From Denitrificimonas caeni DSM 24390 (GTDB lineage: Bacteria > Pseudomonadota > Gammaproteobacteria > Pseudomonadales > Pseudomonadaceae), in assembly GCF_000421765.1 (NCBI RefSeq), contig NZ_ATXQ01000005.1, forward strand, positions 124,001 through 188,000: a DNA stretch of 64,000 nucleotides. The letters run 5' to 3'. The notes under the pieces were generated by a model. It saw only the letters and a program-made list of their open reading frames with translations, was not told the DNA's origin and made no database searches. A program made the position numbers and the translations under genes. Below, piece by piece: positions 10,584 through 19,210 of this stretch (the stretch's first letter is position 1; every line of letters begins with the position of its first letter).

Positions 10584-11414
10584 ATGAAAAATCGTGTCTA
10601 CGCATTATGCTTAAGCGCTCTCTTTGCACTACCTTCACACCTTCTCGCCGCAGACGCAAAGCCATCGACAGCACAACAAGCCATTAACAATTCTTTAAAT
10701 GCTTTATTTCTTGTGCGCCTAGAAACACAGAGAAGCATTGGCGGTTTTTACATGCTCAACAGCCAGGAGCAAGACCAGCGTTATGCCAAGCAAGCTGAAG
10801 CCAACTTAGTTTTAGCGCAAGAGAACTTTAAAAATATACCAACACCTAGCAGTCCTGCAGCGCAGACTCTAAAAGTAAAGTTAGAACAAGATCTCAGTAC
10901 TTATAGCAACGAATTGCGTCGACTGATCAGCGTACTGAAAGAGCAAGGTTATACTGATCTACAACCCATTGCCGACCTTGCAAGCCTCAACAGCAGTATT
11001 CTACAAACCAGCAAAGATCTTGAAGCGCAGATTCAACAAGATAACCAATACACATTACCTAAGCTGACACAACTCGCTCGCGAACAAAGTCTGCTGATCC
11101 AAGGTATTGCAGCTGACTATGCCGCACGCAGCGGCTCGGTTGGCGCATCATTTATTGCTGACGGCGAAAAACAACCGCTCGATAAACTCAGCGAGCAGTT
11201 TGCTAACACACTTTTAGCGATGCAAAAAGACCCAACCAACACCAACGATACCAAGAAATCATTGCGTGCAATTCAAGTTAAGTGGCGTTACATTGAGAAC
11301 TCGTTAAAAAACTACAACGAAGATAGCGTGCCTTTTGTGATTGATAAGTATGCTCGCAGCATCACCAAAAACCTCGAGCAACTCGCCAACCAGTACGCAA
11401 GTCTAAACATTTAA
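10584..11414 (+). CDS. Exported protein of unknown function
   Basis: 276 aa. It starts with a clear signal peptide (MKNRVYALCLSALFALPSHLLA, cleavage near residue 22) followed by an all-helical mature part rich in Gln, Ala and Leu with heptad-like stretches (residues 60-160). There is no lipobox and no later membrane segment, so a periplasmic location is expected. I do not recognise a domain. It precedes a universal stress protein gene by 50 bp on the same strand, the order I recall for PA3016-PA3017 in P. aeruginosa. Helical secreted proteins of this type may be structural or chaperone-like, but no function is claimed. Confidence 0.8.
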   Translation: MKNRVYALCLSALFALPSHLLAADAKPSTAQQAINNSLNALFLVRLETQRSIGGFYMLNSQEQDQRYAKQAEANLVLAQENFKNIPTPSSPAAQTLKVKLEQDLSTYSNELRRLISVLKEQGYTDLQPIADLASLNSSILQTSKDLEAQIQQDNQYTLPKLTQLAREQSLLIQGIAADYAARSGSVGASFIADGEKQPLDKLSEQFANTLLAMQKDPTNTNDTKKSLRAIQVKWRYIENSLKNYNEDSVPFVIDKYARSITKNLEQLANQYASLNI

Positions 11415-11464
11415 GATCATTGCGCCCTATAGACTTCTTTCACAGGGCGCACCAGGAGGCAAGC

Positions 11465-11911
11465 ATGGCGTACTCGCACCTATTGATCGCCATCGATCTC
11501 ACCGATGATTGTCATCGCGTTTTAGAGCGCGCACACAAATTAAGCCTAGCACTAGAGTGTCAAGCAACTTTAGTGCATGTGGTTGAACCACTCACCATGG
11601 CCTTTGGTGGCGATGTACCGATGGATTTATCCCTGCTGCAGCAGCAGCAAACTGAACAAGCGCAAAATAAACTTAATGTTCTAGCGGAACAACATGAGCT
11701 ACTGAAAAACAATAACTGTCATTTGCTCTATGGACAGCCCAAGCAAGAAATTCATCAATTGGCTAAGGATCACGGCTGCGATTTAATTATTGTCGGTAGT
11801 CACGGCAGGCATGGTTTGGCCCTGCTACTTGGCTCAACCACAAACGATCTGCTAGCTGGGGCACCATGCGATGTACTAGCCATAGACCTTAAAGCACACC
11901 CAGTCGATTAA
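11465..11911 (+). CDS. Universal stress protein, UspA family
   Basis: 148 aa from the ATG at 11465, which has a strong AGGAGG 5 nt upstream; the longer frame from 11420 is rejected. The fold signature is present: MAYSHLLIAIDLTDD at the N-terminus and IIVGSHGRHGLALLLGS near the C-terminus, which fits the ATP-binding pattern G-x2-G-x9-G-S. Members bind ATP and modulate stress survival as cytosolic dimers; the specific role is unknown. It is probably co-transcribed with the preceding exported-protein gene. Confidence 0.9.
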   Translation: MAYSHLLIAIDLTDDCHRVLERAHKLSLALECQATLVHVVEPLTMAFGGDVPMDLSLLQQQQTEQAQNKLNVLAEQHELLKNNNCHLLYGQPKQEIHQLAKDHGCDLIIVGSHGRHGLALLLGSTTNDLLAGAPCDVLAIDLKAHPVD

Positions 11912-11945
11912 GCATGCAACTGGGTACGCGATAACGTCTGAAGGA

Positions 11946-12617
11946 TCAGCTCATGACCATTGGGCGTATTTTTTGCAATTGTGTTTCTAGCGAATACGTC
12001 ATACTTGATGACATCGAAAAGAAAGTTAAAAAAGCTTTAAGGTTAGTATCGCCTGCACAAGCATCATGAATGCGATGCCACAGCGCCTGATTAACCAACT
12101 GCAATGCTTTGAAGTCTTCGGTTAAACCACTCAAATCCCAGTCCGGCACGCAGCCATCGCGCGAGTTAAACAACTCGCGCATCAGGTACATTGAAATAGT
12201 GCGCAAAGCAAACTCATTATTACTAGCAAAGGGTAAATGATTATTTGCCATAGGCTTGAGTTGCGCCAAAATTGGACACGCTGAAGTTGCCATAATCACG
12301 CCCAATAAAGAACGCAAGCCTTCTTCTAAGTTAACCATTTTACTGTATTCGCGCTCATTGGTACGAACATGCACCCACGCTTTCTTAAAGGCTGGCAAAC
12401 CTCGAAAATCCTCTACCACCGTCTGTAAGTCGGCGGCGGCTGGGCAGTGTGTGTACTGATCTTTGCTTAAGGGACAGTTACTGCACTTTTGATGCTCTAA
12501 ACGCGTCCATGCATGCAGTTCAGTTCCCTCGGCTGGGCTTAATCGATCACGTTCAAGCTCTATCTTATAATTAAACGCGTGCTCGTCATCGAGCGTAATT
12601 CGATATTCTACAGCCAT
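11946..12617 (-). CDS. Conserved protein with N-terminal cysteine cluster (function unknown)
   Basis: 223 aa from the ATG at 12617, with GGGGG 6-7 nt upstream. Residues about 45-62 contain CSNCPLSKDQYTHCPAA, a C-x2-C-x10-C cluster that could bind a metal. The rest is helical and soluble, without signal peptide or membrane segment. I recall a protein at this position (PA3018, between the universal stress protein and uup) in P. aeruginosa, but no characterised function. It may form a short operon with uup, whose stop is 18 bp upstream of its start. Confidence 0.78.
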   Translation of the reverse strand: MAVEYRITLDDEHAFNYKIELERDRLSPAEGTELHAWTRLEHQKCSNCPLSKDQYTHCPAAADLQTVVEDFRGLPAFKKAWVHVRTNEREYSKMVNLEEGLRSLLGVIMATSACPILAQLKPMANNHLPFASNNEFALRTISMYLMRELFNSRDGCVPDWDLSGLTEDFKALQLVNQALWHRIHDACAGDTNLKAFLTFFSMSSSMTYSLETQLQKIRPMVMS

Positions 12618-12635
12618 ACACACCCCCATCAAAGG

Positions 12636-14585
12636 TTAACTATCCAGCTCAGCCCACCGCTCAATAAGCACATCCAACTGTTCTTGTACCGTATTGATTT
12701 TAGCCAGTACAGCTTCAGTGTGTTCAGTCGTTTGCAGATAAAAATCAGCTTGAGAAACTTGCTCATGCAATGCTGCAAGCTCAGTCTCTAAAGTATCAAT
12801 TTGTGCAGGGATAGCATCAAGTTCGCGCTGCAGTTTATAGCTGAGCTTTTTTTTGGGCACTATGCCATCATCCTCTGGCTTTTGCAGCGACTGTTCATTT
12901 TTTTGCGTGGTTGTATGCGCTAGATCACTGTTCCCTAAACTATTCGCCACCGGCTCTTTCATTTCGCTCTCGTCAGACGCTCCAAGCAAACGAATACTGC
13001 CGCCTTGGCGCAGCCAGTCATCAAAACCTCCAACATACTCACGCACTTTTCCAGAACCATCAAAGACTAGAGTACTGGTCACCACGTTATCTAAAAACGC
13101 TCGGTCATGACTGACAATCAATACGGTTCCTTTAAACTCCATCAAGACTTCTTCAAGCAACTCTAGAGTTTCTACATCGAGGTCGTTGGTCGGCTCATCC
13201 AGCACCAGTAAGTTGGCTGGACGGGTAAACAACTTCGCCAACAGCAAACGCGCCCGCTCACCACCTGACAACGCTTTAACTGGCGTACGCGCACGCTGCG
13301 GACTGAACAGGAAGTCGCCTAAGTAGCTCAGCACATGCTTGCTCTGGCCATTAATCATAATGGTGTCGCTGCCTTCGCCGACGTTCTCAATCACAGTTTT
13401 TTCCGGATCAAGTTGGTGACGCAACTGGTCGAAGTAGGCGACCTCTAACTTAGTGCCCACCTCAATAGTGCCCTTGGTCGGTTGCAAGTCACCCAATAAC
13501 AACTTCAGCAAGGTGGTTTTACCGCTACCATTGGCACCGAGTAAACCAATACGGTCACCGCGCTGTAGAACCATAGAAAAGTCTTTAATCAGCTCACGTC
13601 CACCTTGGTGAGCAAAGCTGACTTTATTCACCACAATCACTTGTTTGCCTGACTTTTCAGCAGCACCGATACTTATATTGGCAGCGCCTTGACGCTCACG
13701 GCGCTGACTGCGCTCAACACGCAGTGCTTTAAGCTCACGCACGCGGCCTTCGTTACGCGTACGGCGTGCCTTAATGCCTTGGCGAATCCACACTTCCTCT
13801 TGCGCCAACTTCTTATCAAACAGCGCGTTGGCGGTTTCTTCAGCCGCTAACTGCTGTTCTTTATGCTCAAGGAAACTCGCATAGTCGCCGTTCCAGTCAA
13901 TCAGATGACCGCGATCCAACTCTAAAATTCGTGTTGCTAAGTTTTGCAAAAATGCCCGGTCGTGGGTAATAAACAGCACAGCGCCTTGGAAATTTAACAG
14001 CGCATCTTCCAGCCAGGCAATCGCACCGATATCCAGGTGGTTGGTGGGCTCATCGAGTAATAACAAATCAGGTTCAGCAACTAACGCTTGCGCCAGCAGC
14101 ACCCGACGACGCCAGCCACCGGAAAGCTCGTTCATTTTCTTATCAGCGGGCAACTGTAAACGGCTTAAAGTACTGTCGACCAATTGCTGCAAGCGCCAGC
14201 CATCACGTGCTTCCAGCTCTTGTTGCACGTGCATCATTTTATTTAAGTCTTCATCGGTTTGGATATTTTGACTGATGTGGTTGAACTCAGCCAATAATGC
14301 GCCAACCCCATCCAAGCCTTCGGCAACCACTTCGAAAATAGTTTTATCATCCGCCACCGGCAACTCTTGCGGTAACTCACCAATTTTCAAACCCGGCGCA
14401 CGCCATATTTCACCGGTGTCGGCTAAGCGCGAACCTTTCACCAAATGCATCATGCTTGACTTGCCCGTACCATTGCGGCCAATGATGCACACGCGCTCGC
14501 CGCGGGCAATTTGCCATGAGACCTCTTCCAACAGAGGTGTAGCGCCGTAAGCGAGTGATACTTGAGTTAATTTGAGCAAAGTCAT
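12636..14585 (-). CDS. uup: ABC-F family ATPase Uup
   Basis: 649 aa from the ATG at 14585 with TAGGAG 7 nt upstream. It has two ABC cassettes without membrane domains: Walker A GRNGTGKSS and GANGSGKTT, signature motifs LSGGWRRR and LSGGERAR, and Walker B LLLLDEPTNHLD and LLVLDEPTNDLD. The C-terminal 70 residues are a charged coiled coil, typical of Uup. ABC-F proteins act on ribosomes; Uup is also linked to precise excision of transposons and to branched DNA intermediates in E. coli. The gene diverges from slt. Confidence 0.93.
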   Translation of the reverse strand: MTLLKLTQVSLAYGATPLLEEVSWQIARGERVCIIGRNGTGKSSMMHLVKGSRLADTGEIWRAPGLKIGELPQELPVADDKTIFEVVAEGLDGVGALLAEFNHISQNIQTDEDLNKMMHVQQELEARDGWRLQQLVDSTLSRLQLPADKKMNELSGGWRRRVLLAQALVAEPDLLLLDEPTNHLDIGAIAWLEDALLNFQGAVLFITHDRAFLQNLATRILELDRGHLIDWNGDYASFLEHKEQQLAAEETANALFDKKLAQEEVWIRQGIKARRTRNEGRVRELKALRVERSQRRERQGAANISIGAAEKSGKQVIVVNKVSFAHQGGRELIKDFSMVLQRGDRIGLLGANGSGKTTLLKLLLGDLQPTKGTIEVGTKLEVAYFDQLRHQLDPEKTVIENVGEGSDTIMINGQSKHVLSYLGDFLFSPQRARTPVKALSGGERARLLLAKLFTRPANLLVLDEPTNDLDVETLELLEEVLMEFKGTVLIVSHDRAFLDNVVTSTLVFDGSGKVREYVGGFDDWLRQGGSIRLLGASDESEMKEPVANSLGNSDLAHTTTQKNEQSLQKPEDDGIVPKKKLSYKLQRELDAIPAQIDTLETELAALHEQVSQADFYLQTTEHTEAVLAKINTVQEQLDVLIERWAELDS

Positions 14586-14769
14586 GGTAGTTCTCCTAAA
14601 ATCTGCGACGTATTGTACAGATTCGCGTTGCACTGCGTGAAGTATCTGCATTTTGGCCGATCCGCAGCTCTTTCGCCGCCGTACACAAGCAGATAAGCTA
14701 TGCTGCCTTCGTCATAAAGATGATCATCTTTGGGCGCTTTACTGGGCATTTATTTTTGTAGGATTTTTC

Positions 14770-16698
14770 ATGCGCAGTCGCTACTTGCTACCTCTCGTAT
14801 TGTTGATTACATTTTTTCCATCTTTATCGACGGCCAGCGCTGCTTCACTGACACAACAACGCAGCCTCTATAATCAAGCGAAACTGGCGCTGAGTAAAAA
14901 TGATGCAGCGCCATATCTGCATAATCGTGCGGCACTTCGTGACTACCCTTTAACACCTTACCTTGCATACGATGAGCTGACTCAGCGTCTGCCCAGAGCC
15001 AGCGATGACGAGGTCGAAAAATTTCTTCTTGAGCACGGCGACTTACCGCAAATCAACTGGATGAAACTGCGCTGGTTACGCCTACTCAGCGAGCGTCAGC
15101 ACTGGCCGCTGTTTCTTAACTATTACAGTCCAGAATTAAAGTTCACTGAATTAGACTGTCGCTTTGCTCAATACCAGTTGCAAAGTGGGCAAGCAGCAGC
15201 GGCTTTCGCCACGGCAGACAAACTCTGGCTCAGCGCGCAGTCACAACCCAATGCTTGCGACCCACTGTTTGACAGCTGGCGAGCCGCTGGGCAAATGACC
15301 GAAGATAAAGTCTGGCAACGCTTAAAGCTTGCCACTGACGCACGCAACTATGGCGTATCGACCTATCTGATCAAGCTCTTGACCACGCGTCAGGCGCGCG
15401 GCCAACTGCTGGTTGATGTCGCGCAAAAACCGGAGAAGCTCAAACAAACACAGCTGTTTACCGCAACAGATCCGCAAAGCGCTGAAGTCATTGCTTTGGG
15501 CCTGCGCAAGCTCGCAACTCAAGATTTAGATGCCAGCGTGCGCCTGCTCAAGCATTACGAAAAACAAGTGACATTTAGCGCAGAAGACCAACTCACTATC
15601 GCTAACGACCTTGGCTTACGCCTGGCTAAGCGTTTTGATGCGCAAGCTTTGCCGATTATGCAAAAGTACGACCCACAACTGCAAAACAGTAATTTAACCG
15701 AGTGGCGCGTACGTTTATTACTGCGCCTAGGGCGCTGGGATGAAGCCTACCAACTGATCGCTCAATTACCCGCAGATCTGGCTAGCACTAACCGCTGGAA
15801 GTACTGGCAGGCGCGCAGCCTACAACTGGCGCAACCCAACAGTAAGCAACCTTTAATTTTGTATCAACCCTTGGCGCGTGAGCGTGATTTTTATGGCTTT
15901 ATGGCGGCGGATCGCACTGAACAGCCCTATCATCTCCAGCACCAAGCCTTAGCTCTGCAGCCCAAGACCATGCAAAAAGTCCGTAATGCGGCGGGCATGC
16001 AGCGTGCTCTAGAGTTTAAAGCCCGCGACGAAATGACCGAAGCACATCGCGAGTGGTATCACCTGAGTAACTTTTTAAGTCGTGATGAGCTAGTCGCTCA
16101 AGCGCGTATTGCCTATGATATGGGCTGGTATTTCCCTGCTATTCGCACCATTAGTAAAGCTCAGTATTGGGATGATCTGGAAATACGTTTCCCAATGGCG
16201 CATCAAAGCAATTTTGTTACAGAAGCTAAAAACCGCGGCTTACATTCCAGCTGGATGTTTGCGGTGACCCGTCAAGAAAGTGCTTTTATGATTCAAGCCA
16301 AATCCCATGTCGGCGCGATGGGCCTCATGCAATTGATGCCAGCCACCGCCAAAGAAACTGCGCAGCGCTATGGCATTCCCTTGGCCACGCCACAAAGCGC
16401 AGTGATTCCAGAAATCAACATCCAGCTTGGTGCGGCCTATTTAAGCCAAGTATTAGGGCAATTTAACGGTAACCGCGTACTCGCGTCAGCGGCTTATAAC
16501 GCAGGTCCCGGCCGTGTGCGCCAATGGCTGCGCGATGCTAAGCATTTGCCTTACGATGTCTGGGTAGAGAGCATCCCTTTCGATGAAACGCGTTTGTACG
16601 TGCAAAACGTCCTGACTTACTCAGTGATCTACGGCGAGAAACTAAAAGCGCCCATGCCTCTGGTTGAATGGCATGAACGCTTTTTCGATCAACAATAG
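14770..16698 (+). CDS. slt: Soluble lytic murein transglycosylase
   Basis: 642 aa from the ATG at 14770 (AGGA 6 nt upstream), which opens a signal peptide (MRSRYLLPLVLLITFFPSLS). The large N-terminal alpha-helical U-domain is followed by a Slt catalytic domain: VTRQESAFM with the catalytic glutamate, GLMQLMPATAKE, and NAGPGRVRQWL. It cleaves the MurNAc-GlcNAc bond of peptidoglycan in the periplasm, forming 1,6-anhydro products. Length and order of domains match Slt70. It converges with cti across a long hairpin. Confidence 0.95.
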   Translation: MRSRYLLPLVLLITFFPSLSTASAASLTQQRSLYNQAKLALSKNDAAPYLHNRAALRDYPLTPYLAYDELTQRLPRASDDEVEKFLLEHGDLPQINWMKLRWLRLLSERQHWPLFLNYYSPELKFTELDCRFAQYQLQSGQAAAAFATADKLWLSAQSQPNACDPLFDSWRAAGQMTEDKVWQRLKLATDARNYGVSTYLIKLLTTRQARGQLLVDVAQKPEKLKQTQLFTATDPQSAEVIALGLRKLATQDLDASVRLLKHYEKQVTFSAEDQLTIANDLGLRLAKRFDAQALPIMQKYDPQLQNSNLTEWRVRLLLRLGRWDEAYQLIAQLPADLASTNRWKYWQARSLQLAQPNSKQPLILYQPLARERDFYGFMAADRTEQPYHLQHQALALQPKTMQKVRNAAGMQRALEFKARDEMTEAHREWYHLSNFLSRDELVAQARIAYDMGWYFPAIRTISKAQYWDDLEIRFPMAHQSNFVTEAKNRGLHSSWMFAVTRQESAFMIQAKSHVGAMGLMQLMPATAKETAQRYGIPLATPQSAVIPEINIQLGAAYLSQVLGQFNGNRVLASAAYNAGPGRVRQWLRDAKHLPYDVWVESIPFDETRLYVQNVLTYSVIYGEKLKAPMPLVEWHERFFDQQ

Positions 16699-16703
16699 CC
16701 TGA

Positions 16704-16746
16704 GCTATAACGTTGTTTAATCTATTCAGATAAACAGCGTTATAGC
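16704..16746. terminator. Long hairpin between convergent slt and cti
   Basis: A near-perfect inverted repeat: the 20-nt left arm (from GCTATAACG) pairs with the 19-nt right arm (to CGTTATAGC) with one G-T wobble and one bulged A around the loop ATTC. There is no T run on either side, so it is an unusual or Rho-assisted bidirectional terminator. Confidence 0.6.
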
Positions 16747-16767
16747 GATATAAGCTTGGTTGTGCTG

Positions 16768-19059
16768 TTATAGATTCTCGTAACGGTTCATATCCAGTAC
16801 ACCAGCCTCAAGCGGTTCGCGCTCACGAATATGCTCGCTTAGGTCATGAAAATGCTGCCAAAACTGCGGATGGGTGCGGCGTATCCCCCAATGCTCAACA
16901 ACCTTGCGAAAGCCAGATTCATCACTGACCATTTCTAACGCTCTGACAAAGGTCGGAATATCGGCAGCTTTTACATTGAAGATAAAGTTGGGGTAACTGC
17001 TGAGCACTTCTGGGTAAACGGTCAAAGTGTCTAAACCAGGCTGGTAACGGAATGATTCAGCACTCATAAAGGCGACATTACTGTGTGCTCGGTTGCGCAA
17101 AATGCTGTACACCTCGCGCTCACCATCCGCCAGCTCAACGCGCAGCATGCTCGCCTCAGGCAAGTAATTAATTGCTTTAAAGCCTGCTGCTGGGCGGCCT
17201 GCTAAACGCGCCAAAGCCTGCTCAACAGCAGCGGCTTCAGCAGTTAAACCGTCACGATGGCAATAAGCACCACGGCAACGATTGATCGGATCAGGTCTGG
17301 CATTGATTGGCTCAAAGCGCTTTAAGGCGCGCTGAGCAAACACCTGCAGACTGTTACGCTTAGGTAAGCCCAACGCACTTTTAGTGTCATCATCAATGTC
17401 GGTATAGTCCAGCCACAGCTTGACCTTACCGCTGTTTTGATACCAATCATTCAATATATTTTCACGTACATCGTGTGGCATTAAACGTAAAAAATTCACT
17501 TCTGAACCATTACGAATCAAATCAAAATACAAGCGTGTTTGCGCTTGATGAGCCACATTACCAAAGACATCAAAGTTCACCACTAGCTGATAGTAAGTAC
17601 GCTCTAGCAGGGGAAAATCCATCATCCACATGGTCTGCGGTATTTCGCCAATTAAGCCTTTGCGCACGGTAGCGCTGTCGTGCTGACGAAACACACTGAG
17701 CAACGCTTGATCATTACCTGCCCAGATGTGTGACCAATCGGGTAATTCAGCTTCACGGTAATGTTTCAGACGTAGTTTTTCGTAGGCATTACGCTTTTTC
17801 TTATAGCTGCGCCACAATCCTAATAAATTACTGATCTCATCAAACTGCCCTGGCATTGCCAACAGCGGTGTCGCCCTATCTTGATAAACAGAATCAGTCA
17901 GATAAATATCATGCTGTGGATCTTGGAAAAACACCCAGAAATTATCACGAATCACATCAGTAGCAATCTGCCCACGGCACACCGGCCCACGAATAAAGGT
18001 GCGGACAAAATACTCGGAATCATCGAGCATAAATTGATAACGCGCCTGCGCTGGAATTGCAGCAAAAGTCGCAAATGGATTAGCGCGTGAAAAAGCACCA
18101 TAGTCAGGCACTTTGTCAGTACTCCAGTTATCGCTCAGAAACAATGTTTTAACATGTTTGAGCTTGTCTGGACTCATGGCGTAGGTGATATGGGTTTTAT
18201 GCACTAACACATCGGTCACAGGGACAAAACGGTAATACATTTTAACCCCAGGCGTATCATTGGGGCGGCGCGAGGCAATCTGCTTAACCGCCTTACCGCT
18301 CGGGGTATAAGAACGCACAACTTGGAAGAAATGCTTTTGATCACCACCTTCAAAATGGATATGGGCAATAAATAAGTGTTCGTAGAGCCAACGACTGACA
18401 ATCGATTCGCGCGCGCCCGGCGCATTTAAAAAGGCTTCCCACTGCTCAATTTGCTGCTGTTCAGCTGAATTGGCACGCCAAGGCTGCCAGTCAACCTGTG
18501 CGCCCTCTTCCAGCCATTGTTTAATCTTGGCGTATTGCTCATCAGTTAAACCCGTTACAGCAAATGGCATACCGTTGTGCGGGTTTTTCTGCGCATAGTT
18601 GGCAAACTCACTAGGGGCTGGGCACTCCTCTTTGCGCGCTACGCCAAGTACTAAATCATCAGGTAGGCGGCTATTGGCGGCAAAGGGCTGCGCTTTTCCC
18701 AACTCAAGCATCGACGCCAATAAAGAAGCCTGTGGCTGACCCGGGTTAAGCACATCAAAAAAGCCTTTTTCGCGCCACTGCTCAGTCTGTCGTGCATCAA
18801 TAAACAATCGAGTGGTTTGCTGAGCCTTAGTACGCCCACCATTATAAATTGGCTGTTTATGCGCACCGCGCACCAATCCTTCACCGCTGCCCAAGTTCAA
18901 TTGGCAAGGCGAGTCATAACAGGCATGACAGGCCACACATTTCTCGGTAAAAATCGGCTGAATATGTTCACTGTATCCAGTTTCGGCGGCATAGATCGAG
19001 AGACTTAAAACAAGGCTTAAAAAACCCAAATACAATGCTTTCATCGTGCGGCAAGCCAT
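16768..19059 (-). CDS. cti: Fatty acid cis/trans isomerase
   Basis: 763 aa from 19059, or 758 aa from a second ATG at 19044; neither start has a visible ribosome site, so the choice is open. An N-terminal hydrophobic signal is followed by CVACHACYDSPC, the cytochrome-c-type heme motif of Cti. The length matches Cti of pseudomonads and vibrios. The periplasmic enzyme converts cis-unsaturated membrane fatty acids to trans, stiffening the membrane under solvent or heat stress. The neighbour metH matches the order I recall for P. aeruginosa (PA1846 near PA1843). Confidence 0.93.
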   Translation of the reverse strand: MACRTMKALYLGFLSLVLSLSIYAAETGYSEHIQPIFTEKCVACHACYDSPCQLNLGSGEGLVRGAHKQPIYNGGRTKAQQTTRLFIDARQTEQWREKGFFDVLNPGQPQASLLASMLELGKAQPFAANSRLPDDLVLGVARKEECPAPSEFANYAQKNPHNGMPFAVTGLTDEQYAKIKQWLEEGAQVDWQPWRANSAEQQQIEQWEAFLNAPGARESIVSRWLYEHLFIAHIHFEGGDQKHFFQVVRSYTPSGKAVKQIASRRPNDTPGVKMYYRFVPVTDVLVHKTHITYAMSPDKLKHVKTLFLSDNWSTDKVPDYGAFSRANPFATFAAIPAQARYQFMLDDSEYFVRTFIRGPVCRGQIATDVIRDNFWVFFQDPQHDIYLTDSVYQDRATPLLAMPGQFDEISNLLGLWRSYKKKRNAYEKLRLKHYREAELPDWSHIWAGNDQALLSVFRQHDSATVRKGLIGEIPQTMWMMDFPLLERTYYQLVVNFDVFGNVAHQAQTRLYFDLIRNGSEVNFLRLMPHDVRENILNDWYQNSGKVKLWLDYTDIDDDTKSALGLPKRNSLQVFAQRALKRFEPINARPDPINRCRGAYCHRDGLTAEAAAVEQALARLAGRPAAGFKAINYLPEASMLRVELADGEREVYSILRNRAHSNVAFMSAESFRYQPGLDTLTVYPEVLSSYPNFIFNVKAADIPTFVRALEMVSDESGFRKVVEHWGIRRTHPQFWQHFHDLSEHIREREPLEAGVLDMNRYENL

Positions 19060-19060
19060 T

Positions 19061-19168
19061 ATTTCAAATTTAAAGTTTTGAAATATATCAAGAAAAACGC
19101 TTCAACACTGACTAAATTCACTTAATAACCCAGCATATGACTCATATATGCCGATGTTTTGCTATGAT
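19061..19168. promoter_or_regulatory. Divergent cti/metH control region
   Basis: Next to cti lies the inverted repeat ATTTCAAA-N8-TTTGAAAT (19061-19084). Nearer metH lies GCATAT-N7-ATATGC (19133-19151) and then an extended -10 box TGCTATGAT (19160-19168) reading towards metH, with no good -35. The second repeat would overlap the -35 zone and could be an operator. No cobalamin riboswitch elements are seen in this short spacer. Confidence 0.45.
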
Positions 19169-19210
19169 TGCCGACTTTATCTGTACCCAGCACTGATTAG
19201 GTAATTACTC

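Noticed and set aside
19060-19210. Possible cobalamin riboswitch upstream of metH
   Set aside because: The spacer is only 151 bp and lacks a B12-box-like sequence and the long conserved core; the dyads are better explained as protein sites.
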